This document shows, piece after piece, positions 1 through 8,012 of a DNA stretch of 15,842 bases; positions within the stretch are counted from its first letter, which is position 1; each line of letters opens with the position of its first letter. The stretch covers positions 1-15,842 of the forward strand of contig CAZNSG010000331.1 in assembly GCA_964575715.1 (NCBI GenBank). Direction: 5' to 3'. Origin of the DNA: PNAI01 sp964575715 (GTDB taxonomy: Bacteria; Pseudomonadota; Alphaproteobacteria; Rhizobiales; Xanthobacteraceae). The notes beneath the pieces were generated by a model. The model was not told where the DNA came from and did not search any database. It saw only the letters and a program-made list of their open reading frames with translations. The position numbers were made by a program, and so were the translations under genes.

Positions 1-11
1 CCGTCGACCCA

Positions 12-117
12 CCGATCTCGGGTTTACCCGAGATCGGAATTTGGATGCGCAAGTCGGCCAAGGCCGACTTGCGGTGGCTCGCGGAGTTTACCATCGGGCC
101 GCGCTCGCGCGGACCCG
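12..117. repeat. Three consecutive hairpins of a dispersed intergenic repeat
   Basis: Three perfect or near-perfect inverted repeats follow one another. At 12-37, CCGATCTCGGG pairs with CCCGAGATCGG around TTTA. At 48-73, CGCAAGTCGGCC pairs with GGCCGACTTGCG around AA. At 95-117, CGGGCCGCG pairs with CGCGG-A-CCCG around CTCG with one bulged A. No coding frame fits. From memory, this order of hairpins followed by CCTCAGGGTGACGG (positions 129-142) resembles a repeat scattered between genes in Bradyrhizobium and Rhodopseudomonas; that part is recall and was not searched. It lies downstream of the efp stop codon and could end efp transcripts, although there is no U-tract. Positions 143-200 show nothing further. 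Confidence 0.7.
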
Positions 118-200
118 TTGGCTCGCACCTCAGGGTGACGGAGATAAGTCAGTGATTGCTGCCACTGGTATAAAACGCGACAAACGAAAAAATCTCGGCC

Positions 201-767
201 CTAATCCTTCGCGCGCTCCACATAGGAGCCATCCGCTGTCATCACCACGATCCGGGTGCCCACGCCGATGTGCGGCGGCACCATGGTGCGCAAGCCGTTT
301 GAGAGTTTCGCGGGCTTGAACGACGACGACGCGGTCTGCCCCTTGGTCACCGGCTCGGTCTCGACCACTTCGACGACCGCGCGCTGCGGCAGCTCGACCG
401 CGACCACGAGGCCTTCGTGCACGCTGAGCTTGACCTTCATTTCCGGCTGCAGATAGGCGGCCTGATCGCCGATCGCCTCCGCCGACACGGTCAGCTGGTC
501 ATAGTTTTCCATGTTCATGAAATGGAAGCCGTCGTTGTCGCTATAGAGGAACTGATGCTCGCGGTCCTCCACATGGGCGCGCTCGACCTGATCGGTGGTC
601 TTGTAGCGCTGCGATACCTTCACGCCGTCGCCGATCCGGCGCATGTCGACCTGGGTGGTCGGCGTGCCTTTGCCGGGATGGAAGTTCTCGGCGCTGAGGA
701 CGACGTAGAGCCGATCGTCGATTTCCAGGATATTGCCCTTACGGAGCGAGCTGGCGATAACTTTCAC
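201..767 (-). CDS. efp: Elongation factor P
   Basis: EF-P binds between the ribosomal P and E sites and stimulates peptide-bond formation at consecutive prolines. The 188-residue protein has the family length and three-domain layout: KOW-like N-terminal domain (about 1-65), OB domain II (about 66-130) and C-terminal OB domain III (about 131-188). The domain I tip reads HPGKGTP, which places the modifiable lysine at K33, equivalent to E. coli K34. The GTG start is supported by GAGGA nine bases upstream. The gene is divergent from epmA across a 119-bp gap, and epmB lies 2.3 kb further on, so the EpmA/EpmB beta-lysylation route is very likely used here. A YeiP-type paralogue is unlikely given the lysine tip and the neighbours. 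Confidence 0.97.
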   Translation of the reverse strand: MKVIASSLRKGNILEIDDRLYVVLSAENFHPGKGTPTTQVDMRRIGDGVKVSQRYKTTDQVERAHVEDREHQFLYSDNDGFHFMNMENYDQLTVSAEAIGDQAAYLQPEMKVKLSVHEGLVVAVELPQRAVVEVVETEPVTKGQTASSSFKPAKLSNGLRTMVPPHIGVGTRIVVMTADGSYVERAKD

Positions 768-886
768 AGGTGCTATTCCTCATGACCGGGCGAGGCGCGC
801 CGCGCGCCTTGGACCAATTCGCGCCCGCACCATAGCGATCTTGAGCGCCTGCGCCAGCATTTTCCCTGCCGGCAAATGAGGACGAT

Positions 887-1933
887 GTGACCGCCCCCTC
901 CCCCTGGTGGAACCCCGAAAACTACGCCGACCGCCGGCCGTTTCTGCTGGCGCGCGACCGCATCATGGCGTCAATGCGCGAATGGTTCCGGATGCGCGGC
1001 TTTCTGGAGGTCGAGACGCCCGCTCTGCAGCTCTCCCCCGGCAATGAAATCCACCTGCACGCCTTCGCCACCGAAATCGTGGCGCCCGATGGCCGCCGCG
1101 CCCCGCGCTATCTGCACACTTCGCCGGAATTCGCCTGCAAGAAACTGCTCGCCGCCGGCGAGCAGCGCATTTTTACCTTCGCACGCGTCTTCCGCAATGG
1201 CGAGCGCGGCGCGCTGCATCATCCGGAATTCACCCTGCTCGAATGGTATCGCGCGGATGAGCCTTATGAGATCCTGATGGCGGATTGCGCCGCGCTCCTG
1301 GCCGAGACGGCAAAAGCGGCCGGCAGTCAGACACTGCGCTGGAAGGACCGCACCGCCGATCCGTTCGCCAATCCGGAGCGGCTGACTGTCGCGCAAGCTT
1401 TTGCGCGCTTTGCCGGCATCGATCTTCTGGCGACGCTGCCGGCAGGACAGCCCAACCGCGCAGCGATGATCGCAGCCGCGCGCGCGGCCCATATTCGAAT
1501 TGCCGACGACGACACTTGGTCGGATATTTTCAGCCGTGTGCTGGTGGAGCGAATCGAGCCGCGCCTCGGCATCGGAGCGCCGACGCTGTTATACGAATAT
1601 CCGCTCCCCGAAGCGGCGCTGGCGCGGCCGGCGGCCGATGCGCGCGTGGCGCAGCGCTTTGAACTCTATGCCTGCGGCGTGGAGCTTGCCAACGGCTTTG
1701 GCGAACTCACCGATGCGGCCGAGCAGCGCCGCCGCTTCGAAGCGGCCATGGATGAGAAGCAGCGCCGCTACGGCATACGCTACCCGATCGACCCGGATTT
1801 TCTTGCCGCACTTTCGGCCATGCCGCAGGCAAGCGGCATCGCGCTCGGTTTCGACCGGCTGGTCATGCTGGCGACGGGGGCCGCGCGCATCGAGCAGGTG
1901 CTTTGGGCGCCAGTGGCCGATCCCGATCAATGA
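887..1933 (+). CDS. epmA: EF-P--(R)-beta-lysine ligase EpmA
   Basis: EpmA (GenX/PoxA/YjeA) is a stand-alone class II lysyl-tRNA-synthetase-like catalytic domain that activates beta-lysine with ATP and attaches it to the EF-P tip lysine. At 348 residues it lacks the N-terminal anticodon-binding domain of true LysRS, as expected for the family. Class II motif 2 is visible at about residues 97-122 (FARVFRNGERGALHHPEF then LLEWYR) and motif 3 at about 317-331 (GIALGFDRLVML). The GTG start has GAGGA at 878-882 with a short 4-base spacer; the ATG two bases earlier runs straight into TGA and cannot be used. The gene is divergent from efp, its substrate gene. Confidence 0.95.
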   Translation: MTAPSPWWNPENYADRRPFLLARDRIMASMREWFRMRGFLEVETPALQLSPGNEIHLHAFATEIVAPDGRRAPRYLHTSPEFACKKLLAAGEQRIFTFARVFRNGERGALHHPEFTLLEWYRADEPYEILMADCAALLAETAKAAGSQTLRWKDRTADPFANPERLTVAQAFARFAGIDLLATLPAGQPNRAAMIAAARAAHIRIADDDTWSDIFSRVLVERIEPRLGIGAPTLLYEYPLPEAALARPAADARVAQRFELYACGVELANGFGELTDAAEQRRRFEAAMDEKQRRYGIRYPIDPDFLAALSAMPQASGIALGFDRLVMLATGAARIEQVLWAPVADPDQ

Positions 1934-1934
1934 A

Positions 1935-1963
1935 CATCTCGCCGCATTGACCATGGCGAGGTG
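1935..1963 (+). terminator. Hairpin after epmA, possible terminator
   Basis: CATCTCGCC at 1935-1943 pairs with GGCGAGGTG at 1955-1963 (nine pairs including one G-U) around an 11-base loop, starting two bases after the epmA stop codon. There is no U-run behind the stem, so it may be a weak or Rho-aided end, or only an mRNA 3' stabiliser. Confidence 0.35.
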
Positions 1964-2000
1964 CTCGCACTAGGCTTCCCTTCGAAGTTGGTTGCCATCG

Positions 2001-2006
2001 AAAGGA
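2001..2006 (+). promoter_or_regulatory. Ribosome binding site that sets the Bug-protein start
   Basis: AAAGGA sits six bases before the ATG at 2013. An in-frame TTG at 1992 would place this motif inside the reading frame and adds residues before the signal peptide, so the ATG is preferred. Confidence 0.7.
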
Positions 2007-2012
2007 CACGCC

Positions 2013-2981
2013 ATGTTTGATTTGAGTACCTCACGCCGTGCACTCGTTGCCGCTCTGCTCGTCACAGGGTTTGCGCAGCCAAGTACGGCGCAGACCTATC
2101 CGGCGCAAAACGTCACCGTCATGGTCGCCTTCCCGGCCGGCGGACTCGCCGACATCATCGGCCGGCTGGCATCGACCAAGCTCAGCGATCGGCTCAAGCA
2201 CAGCTTTGTGGTGGAAAATCGCGGCGGCGCCGGCGGCAATCTGGCGGCCAAGGCAGTGGCCGGCGCCGAGCCGGACGGCTACACGCTGCTGGTGACGACC
2301 TCGGGGCTCGCCGTCAGCGCGACTGCCTCCAAGAACAAAGGATTCGATACGAACGATCTGCGGCCCGTTGCCATCGTAGCCATCAGCCCCGATGTGATCG
2401 CCGTTCACCCGAGCAATCCCGCCAAGGATCTGAAGGAATTCGTCGCCAACGCCAAGGACAAGAGTTTCACCTACGGCAGCGCCGGCGTTGGCACCGGCCC
2501 CTATATCGGTGCGGAGTATTTCTTTCGCGAAGTCGCCAAGGTGAAGTATGTGCAGGTGCCGTTCCAGGGCGGCGCACCGGCCATTACCGCCGCGCTCGGA
2601 AATCATGTCGACGCCATTGTGCTCACGCTGCCCCCGGTTACACCGCACATCCTCAGCGGCGCCCTGCGCGGCCTCGGAGTCGCGAATGACAAGCGCAATC
2701 CGGCGATCCCTAACGTCCCGACCTACGGCGAAATGGGATTCCCCAACGTGTTTTCCGGCTCGTGGGTCGGCTTTTTCGCTCCCGCCAAGACACCGGACGC
2801 GGTCGTGGCCAAGCTCAACGCGGAAATCAATGCGGTCATGAAGGAGCCCGACTCGCTGGAGCGGTTGAAAAAAGCCGGATTCGATCCGGTCGTGAAGAAC
2901 GTCGCCGAGGTGAACGAATACTTCAAGGAGGACGTACAGCGCTGGGGCAAGATGGTCACGGCCATTGGGTTTTCGAACTAA
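2013..2981 (+). CDS. Bug-family (TctC-like) tricarboxylate-type solute-binding protein
   Basis: This is an exported substrate-binding protein of the tripartite tricarboxylate transporter type; relatives bind carboxylates and other small organic acids in the periplasm. The 322-residue protein starts with a basic stretch and hydrophobic core (residues 8-21), with a likely signal cleavage near STA-QTYP at about 26. Family hallmarks follow: YPAQNVTVMVAFPAGGLADIIGR, then VVENRGGAGGN, then an ADGYTLL-like stretch (PDGYTLLVTTSG), and a YGEMGFPNV segment towards the C terminus. No TctA or TctB membrane subunit is adjacent, so it is an orphan receptor, as is common for Bug proteins. It sits between epmA and epmB on the same strand, with 79- and 91-bp gaps. 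The ligand cannot be told from the sequence. Confidence 0.9.
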   Translation: MFDLSTSRRALVAALLVTGFAQPSTAQTYPAQNVTVMVAFPAGGLADIIGRLASTKLSDRLKHSFVVENRGGAGGNLAAKAVAGAEPDGYTLLVTTSGLAVSATASKNKGFDTNDLRPVAIVAISPDVIAVHPSNPAKDLKEFVANAKDKSFTYGSAGVGTGPYIGAEYFFREVAKVKYVQVPFQGGAPAITAALGNHVDAIVLTLPPVTPHILSGALRGLGVANDKRNPAIPNVPTYGEMGFPNVFSGSWVGFFAPAKTPDAVVAKLNAEINAVMKEPDSLERLKKAGFDPVVKNVAEVNEYFKEDVQRWGKMVTAIGFSN

Positions 2982-3072
2982 GAAGTTTTTTCAAATCCTC
3001 GGCTTGACCGGCTGACGAACGCGCGTCAGGCGTTGATGAAATATTGACCGGCCTTGAACTGAGGTCCTGCCC

Positions 3073-4125
3073 ATGAATGCCACGCCCAAAACGTTACAAA
3101 AGCTGTCCGATCTTACGCAACGCCGGCTCGTTCCAGCCGACCGGCGCGGAGCGCTCGAAGCGGTGGCGGCGCGCTATGCCGTGGCCATCACGCCTGCGAT
3201 GGCCGATCTGATCGACCGCGACGATCCCAACGATCCCATCGCGCGTCAATTCATCCCCGATCCGGCGGAACGCGAACGCCGTCCCGAAGAAAGCTCCGAT
3301 CCGATCGGCGATTTTACCCACAGCCCGGTTGCGGGCATTGTGCATCGCTATCCCGACCGCGTCCTGCTCAAGCTTACCCACCTTTGCGCGGTCTATTGCC
3401 GCTTCTGCTTCCGGCGCGAGATGATCGGGCCGCGTGCACAGGCGCTCAACACGGCGGAACTCGATGCAGCGCTCGGCTATATCGCTGTGCATCCGGAAAT
3501 TTGGGAGGTTGTGCTCACCGGCGGCGACCCTCTGGTGCTCTCGCCGCGGCGTGTGCAACAGATCGTCTCACGTCTGGCGGACATTGCGCACCTCGCGGTG
3601 ATCCGGGTGCATACCCGCATGCCGGTTGCCGATCCTGCCCGCATCACGCCCGCGCTAGTGCGCGCGCTCAAAGCGCGCCGTAAAGCGACCTATGTGGTGC
3701 TGCACGCCAACCATCCGCGCGAATTGACGCCCGCAGCGCGTGCCGCCTGCGCGCGCCTGGTCGATGCCGGCATCCCGATGCTGAGCCAGTCCGTGCTGCT
3801 GCGCGGCGTCAACGACGATCCGGCGACGCTCGGCGAATTGATGCGCGTATTCGTTGCCAGCCGGATCAAGCCATACTACTTGCATCACGCCGATCTCGCG
3901 CCGGGCACTTCGCACCTGCGCACGACCATCGCGCATGGCCAGGAGCTGATGCGGGCCTTGCACGGGCGCTATTCCGGCCTCTGCCAGCCCACATACGTGC
4001 TCGACATTCCGGGCGGACATGGTAAATCGCCGATCGGGCCTAATTACCTTGCGGCCGAAACGCCTGACCGCTATCGCGTGACGGATTTCAATGGGGGTGA
4101 TCATTGCTATCCGCCGCCGATGTGA
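3073..4125 (+). CDS. epmB: EF-P lysine 2,3-aminomutase EpmB (radical SAM)
   Basis: EpmB (YjeK, KamA-like) converts L-alpha-lysine into (R)-beta-lysine, which EpmA then attaches to EF-P. The radical-SAM cluster motif CxxxCxxC is at C105, C109 and C112 (THLCAVYCRFCFRR), followed by the glycine-rich VLTGGDPL segment. The PLP-binding lysine is K318 in IPGGHGKSP. Length is 350 residues, shorter than clostridial catabolic aminomutases (about 410) and in line with the EpmB group. GAGGT at 3061-3065, seven bases before the ATG, supports the start. Genomic proximity to efp and epmA argues for the EF-P role rather than lysine catabolism. The downstream cupin gene begins inside its last codons. Confidence 0.93.
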   Translation: MNATPKTLQKLSDLTQRRLVPADRRGALEAVAARYAVAITPAMADLIDRDDPNDPIARQFIPDPAERERRPEESSDPIGDFTHSPVAGIVHRYPDRVLLKLTHLCAVYCRFCFRREMIGPRAQALNTAELDAALGYIAVHPEIWEVVLTGGDPLVLSPRRVQQIVSRLADIAHLAVIRVHTRMPVADPARITPALVRALKARRKATYVVLHANHPRELTPAARAACARLVDAGIPMLSQSVLLRGVNDDPATLGELMRVFVASRIKPYYLHHADLAPGTSHLRTTIAHGQELMRALHGRYSGLCQPTYVLDIPGGHGKSPIGPNYLAAETPDRYRVTDFNGGDHCYPPPM

Positions 4126-4532
4126 TCCGCCGGCTTGAATTAAGGCCGCACCCCGAAGGCGGGCATTTTCGTGAGACCTTCCGCGACCCCCGCACAGTGG
4201 AGGGCAGCCGCGCGGCATCGACCGCGATCTACTTTCTGCTGGCGCGCGGAGAGCGCTCGTACTGGCACCGCGTCGATGCCGCCGAGGTCTGGCACTGGTA
4301 CGCGGGCGCGCCGCTGAAGTTGCAGATCGTCACAGCAGACAACAGCCATTCGCTCCGACTTGGAGTCAATTTTGCGTCCGAAGAACGGCCGCAGGCGATT
4401 GTGCCGGTAAATGCCTGGCAGATGGCCGAAAGCCTTGGTGAGTGGACGTTGTGCGGGTGCACCGTCGCACCCGGTTTCGAGTTTGAAAACTTCGAATTGG
4501 CACCAAAGGATTGGCAGCCAGCAGGACAATAA
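4104..4532 (+). CDS. Cupin-fold protein, DUF985 family
   Basis: The 142-residue protein matches the DUF985/Cupin_5 family, small beta-barrel proteins of uncertain function. Recognisable blocks are LELRPHPEGGHFRETFRDPR (residues 11-30), STAIYFLL, the HRVDAAEVWHWYAG core, and the closing GCTVAPGFEFENFELA. The TTG start has GGGGGTGA at 4093-4100 immediately upstream and makes a 22-bp overlap with the end of epmB; a GTG at 4122 is a shorter in-frame alternative without a good ribosome site. The overlap suggests translational coupling with epmB. No metal-binding triad can be assigned with certainty. The gene converges on the chemotaxis gene across only 23 bp, with no clear terminator in between. 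Confidence 0.85.
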   Translation: MLSAADVIRRLELRPHPEGGHFRETFRDPRTVEGSRAASTAIYFLLARGERSYWHRVDAAEVWHWYAGAPLKLQIVTADNSHSLRLGVNFASEERPQAIVPVNAWQMAESLGEWTLCGCTVAPGFEFENFELAPKDWQPAGQ

Positions 4533-4555
4533 TCTATTCGCCCGTTTACGCGCGT

Positions 4556-6235
4556 TTAAGCCGTCTTGACCCGATCGAGAAAGACATCCACCAAGCGATC
4601 GAACTTATCCGCCGCCGAGGCCGAATCTCCGGAGGCAACCTGCACTTGTTCCGCTGCCAGCCTGGTACGGGCGACCGCCGACGCGAGATCGTCCACGACG
4701 CGCGAAAGATCCACGGTCCAGCCGGCCGCGTCTTGGAGATTTTTTGAAATTATTGTGGTGGCTTGAGTTTGTCCGGTAACAGCGCTGGAAATCATGGCAG
4801 CGTGACTGGAGGCTTCATCGCTGGTCTCCACAATCGTCTGAATGGCATTGACGGCTTCTTCGGTCCGCCGGCGCATTTCGTTGATGCGGGCGTTGATATT
4901 TTCCGTCGCCGTCGCGGTCTGGGCGGCGAGCGATTTCACCTCGGTTGCCACCACCGCAAATCCACGCCCGGCGGCACCGGCGCGCGCGGCCTCGATGGTC
5001 GCGTTCAGCGCCAAGAGATTGGTTTGGCTTGCAACCGAATCGATGAACGAAGCCACTTCCCCGATCGTCTCGGCGGTCTCCGAGAGAGCGCCAATGGTCG
5101 TTGCCGTTGCGCTCGCCCGTTGCGCCGCTTGACCGACCGCGGCTTCTGCCTGTTTAACCGAATGTCCCATACTTGCAATTGATGCGGTGAGTTCTTCCGT
5201 CGTCGCCGCGACACTGGCGACATTGGAAGATACTTCATGCGAGGCCTCGGTCGCGCGTTTTGCGCCGGCCTGCGTGTCCGTGGCGGCAACGCTCAACTGT
5301 TCGGTGGCATGACGCATCGCCTGCACGGCCTTGGCGCTCTCCCCCAGCGCAGCCACCACGGCCGCGCGAAATTCCGCCACAATAGATTCGAGTTTTTCCC
5401 GGCGGGCATCGCGTTCTTCCGCGTCGTGCAGCCGCTCGGCGACGAGCCGCCGGCGCTCCTTCGCCTGCCCGCGGAGACTTTCAAGGGCGGAAAGAATGGC
5501 GCCGATTTCATCCGCGTTAGCACGGGTGGGCACGGGGGTATCCATGTCGCCGTTCGCGATCCGCGATACCGCGGCAATGGCCACACCAAACGGCTTTCGC
5601 ACGCCGTATTGCAGAACCGCCCATCCCACGATAAGCATGCCCGCTAGGCTCACAATCATGGCTATCATAATATTAGTGCGGGCCTGATCCGCGCGCCGAT
5701 TGAATTCTTTGGCCGCCGCTTTCATACTGCTTTTCGCACTTGCGTCCGCTTTCGAAATGATATCGCGAAGGCTTTTGGTGTGTTCCGTGACAGCCATTAG
5801 GCGGAATAAAAATACCTCTGGCTCATCCGAACCGATATGGCTCTTTATCTGTTCCCACGAACGGCGGATTCGACCGATCGTGTCGACGAGACTCTTCCGA
5901 TCGTTCGCACTAAGAATTCCATCGATAATGGGCGCGATTTGCTCCTGACTTGCCTCAAGTTGAGAAATCAGGGCCTCGCCCTCGGCAAGCCCGTATTTTC
6001 GTTCGTCTGAGCCTTGGTCATAGCCGAGCGAAATGAACGTTGTCGCCGTCTGTAGCGCAAGGATCAGAACTGCATGAATGGCATCGCTGCGCCGCTCGGC
6101 GGCACGCTCTTGGTCGCTAAGGCTTTGCAGGCCGTATAATTCATGCAGGTTGAGCCCAAGAACGCCAGCCATGACCAAAGCGCCGCCGATAAATAACGCG
6201 GCGATCCGTTGTCGCAGGCCGAGGCGCCTTAGCAT
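4556..6235 (-). CDS. Methyl-accepting chemotaxis protein
   Basis: This is a transmembrane chemoreceptor. In the 559-residue form starting at MLRRLGL it has TM1 (about 11-31), a mainly helical periplasmic sensor (about 32-186, four-helix-bundle type), TM2 (about 187-211), HAMP (about 212-265) and a cytoplasmic signalling domain (about 290-540). The hairpin tip SQTNLLALNATIEAARAGAAGRGFAVVA (two parts) lies near 402-430. It differs from the usual NAAIEAARAGE at two positions. There is no C-terminal CheR-tether pentapeptide. An in-frame GTG at 6256 would add seven residues, but the ATG is preferred because it puts the basic LRRLGLRQR stretch directly before TM1. No che genes are nearby, so it must signal to a system encoded elsewhere. 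The ligand is unknown. Confidence 0.93.
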   Translation of the reverse strand: MLRRLGLRQRIAALFIGGALVMAGVLGLNLHELYGLQSLSDQERAAERRSDAIHAVLILALQTATTFISLGYDQGSDERKYGLAEGEALISQLEASQEQIAPIIDGILSANDRKSLVDTIGRIRRSWEQIKSHIGSDEPEVFLFRLMAVTEHTKSLRDIISKADASAKSSMKAAAKEFNRRADQARTNIMIAMIVSLAGMLIVGWAVLQYGVRKPFGVAIAAVSRIANGDMDTPVPTRANADEIGAILSALESLRGQAKERRRLVAERLHDAEERDARREKLESIVAEFRAAVVAALGESAKAVQAMRHATEQLSVAATDTQAGAKRATEASHEVSSNVASVAATTEELTASIASMGHSVKQAEAAVGQAAQRASATATTIGALSETAETIGEVASFIDSVASQTNLLALNATIEAARAGAAGRGFAVVATEVKSLAAQTATATENINARINEMRRRTEEAVNAIQTIVETSDEASSHAAMISSAVTGQTQATTIISKNLQDAAGWTVDLSRVVDDLASAVARTRLAAEQVQVASGDSASAADKFDRLVDVFLDRVKTA

Positions 6236-6297
6236 CGATGGGGCTCGTTGGCGCACACCAGACCATGGTGCGCAATGGACGCGTATTTAAAGAATCG

Positions 6298-6564
6298 TCA
6301 GATCTTGTGTTCCTCGACGATCTTGCCGGTGATCGGATCGAAATAGACTTCCACCCGTTTCCCGGCCTTGTCGTGGCCATAGATCTCGTAGCAATTGCCC
6401 TTGGTGATTTTGAAGATTTTAAACTTGTAGCCAAGGCTTGCGACCTTCGCTTTCATCTCGCTTTCGCTGATCCACTTGTCCTTCGATTCGGTGGTGCATT
6501 TCGGTTCGGCCGCGGCAGAACCGGCGATGGTCATGAGAGCAAGGACGGCAAAAACTCCACGCAT
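6298..6564 (-). CDS. Small secreted PepSY-domain protein
   Basis: The 88-residue protein has a signal peptide (residues 1-19, ending AGSAAA before EPK) and a mature PepSY-like fold: helix SESEMKAKVASLGYKF followed by strands FKITKGNCYEIYGHD and KRVEVYFDPITGKIVEEHKI, the last block being the usual PepSY ending. Cysteines C23 and C58 could form a periplasmic disulfide; that is inference. AGGAG nine bases upstream supports the ATG. PepSY domains are often regulators or inhibitors of proteases or sensor accessories, but no partner is visible here. The gene is followed on the same strand by the chemotaxis receptor, with about 60 bp between them. Confidence 0.85.
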   Translation of the reverse strand: MRGVFAVLALMTIAGSAAAEPKCTTESKDKWISESEMKAKVASLGYKFKIFKITKGNCYEIYGHDKAGKRVEVYFDPITGKIVEEHKI

Positions 6565-6690
6565 GTGGCGATACTCCTGAGGGACAAGCGTTAATGCTGC
6601 GTTCCAGTATCGTTATTGTTGCTTAAAATACTGTAAACAAAGCCTATTTTTCGCCGCCACCGGGATCAAAAGCCCCGGACGGTAGGACGC

Positions 6691-7782
6691 TCACGATAAT
6701 TTGTTCCCGGGTTGCGCCTGCCAGAATCCGATCAATCTTTGGGCCGTTGCCCTTGTCAGTTTGGCGTAATCGGCCGTGGCTTGATCGAGGTCGAATCTGG
6801 CAATGGGGTGATGCGGAAACCTGTGGGTCAAAATATCACGCACCGTTGTCCATTTAAGATCGGCAGCCCGGCAGGCGACAAGCAGTCCGCCATACTGAGT
6901 GGTTCGCATCAGGCGCTCGATCAATTCGATCCGCGCCGAACTCATGAGCGCGAGCGCGGCGACCATTTCCTCATATTTGTGCAATCTGGCAAAGTCGCCG
7001 AGTCTTGCTTCGTTGAGCTGATTTTTGCGCTGCATCGTGAGGACATGTTCCCGCGCGCGATTGAAGTCGTGTGTCTCAGCCTTTATCTCGTCAACGACTT
7101 CATTCGAAATCGTAGCCAGCACACGTCTTATCTCGGCATGCATTTGGGCAGGCGCAGTCGCCAGCAAGCGGCTGCGCACGGAATCGGTTGCTTTCAATAC
7201 CAGCTCTTCCACCAGGTGCGGCGGCACATCCAGGCGTTGCCCGACTTTTTCCGCCAGGATTTCATCGCTCTTGGCGTAATGCACAAGCGTCGTAAAACCA
7301 TTCTTGGAAAAGAATGCGCCGTAATTTTCCGCAAGTTTACGAAAAACCTCTCCGCTCCCGCTGTCCAGCAATGCATCTGTGACGGTCTCATCAAGCAGCG
7401 AGCGATCCGATATGGCCAGCAAATGCGCTTCGCCCTTGGTCTTGGCGATTTCGATCAAATCCGCGCTGTTGAGGCGTTCCGATTGCGACAGCACCGGTCC
7501 TGCCACCAGTATGTCGTCGTGGTGCGCGAGATGCCGTATCACTCCGACTGGCGCATTGGGCGCCGGCGCCAGGCGCGTGCTGAGTTCCGCCAATGCCTTG
7601 GTCTCAACCCGCTTGACCAGATGCAACAGCACATCGTCAAACAAATCGATCTGCCGATCGCTGAATTGCCCGGCGCGGCTGAGAAAAAGATCGGTAACGC
7701 GCCGCAACGTAGCAATGCGTTTGTCGAGCGGGCTGTTTTGTACCGATTCAAGTTCAGCGATCAATGGACTGGGCAGAGTCAT
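6691..7782 (-). CDS. DUF2336 domain-containing protein
   Basis: The 363-residue protein looks like alphaproteobacterial DUF2336 proteins, all-helical cytoplasmic proteins of unknown function. Typical features are the N-terminal helical repeat region with DLFDDVLLHLVKRVETKALAELSTRLAP, the block VIRHLAHHDDILVAGPVLSQSERL, and the LLAISDRSLLDETVTDALLD and KLAENYGAFFS repeats of HEAT-like character up to about residue 210. The C-terminal part (about 230-360) is helical and less conserved. There is no signal peptide or membrane segment. The start has no strong Shine-Dalgarno (only GAAAAG). It lies upstream of the PepSY gene on the same strand, with a 126-bp gap, so co-transcription is uncertain. 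Confidence 0.85.
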   Translation of the reverse strand: MTLPSPLIAELESVQNSPLDKRIATLRRVTDLFLSRAGQFSDRQIDLFDDVLLHLVKRVETKALAELSTRLAPAPNAPVGVIRHLAHHDDILVAGPVLSQSERLNSADLIEIAKTKGEAHLLAISDRSLLDETVTDALLDSGSGEVFRKLAENYGAFFSKNGFTTLVHYAKSDEILAEKVGQRLDVPPHLVEELVLKATDSVRSRLLATAPAQMHAEIRRVLATISNEVVDEIKAETHDFNRAREHVLTMQRKNQLNEARLGDFARLHKYEEMVAALALMSSARIELIERLMRTTQYGGLLVACRAADLKWTTVRDILTHRFPHHPIARFDLDQATADYAKLTRATAQRLIGFWQAQPGNKLS

Positions 7783-7965
7783 TGCTTTTCAAAACCCAAA
7801 TACACGCACAGGTAGAGAATCGGGTGCAATAATCTATGTGACGAGCCAATTTGCAGGATAGCGCTTTATAATTCTTAAACAGGAAGCGCGAATTCATGCC
7901 CGGTCAAGATGACGCAGGCGCTGCCGGTTCGGAGGGAATCGGACCTTGGCGTTCGCTTTCGTTGC

Positions 7966-8012
7966 GCATGATCTTTTAACGGAAATCAGGTTCCTGCATT
8001 TCGGGATCACAC
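7966..8012. repeat. Degenerate GCATGATC-type intergenic repeat overlapping a gene end
   Basis: GCATGATC at 7966-7973 and GGGATCACAC at 8003-8012 form imperfect inverted ends around CGGAAATCAGGTTCC. The whole resembles, from memory, the Rhizobiales repeat that reads GCATGATCTTTTCGGAAAAC, then CGGTTCCC, then GGGATCATGC. The patatin stop codon (7976-7978) and its last eleven residues lie inside it. The family assignment is recall and was not searched. Confidence 0.5.

Noticed and set aside
6590..6650. TTTACA-based promoter for the PepSY gene
   Set aside because: The matching -10 (AACGAT) is poor and no alignment was available to support it.
6712..7815. 367-codon plus-strand open frame
   Set aside because: It lies fully antisense to the DUF2336 gene, which has clear family similarity; the translation is rich in Arg, Gln, His and Cys with no recognisable domain, as expected for an antisense shadow in GC-rich DNA.
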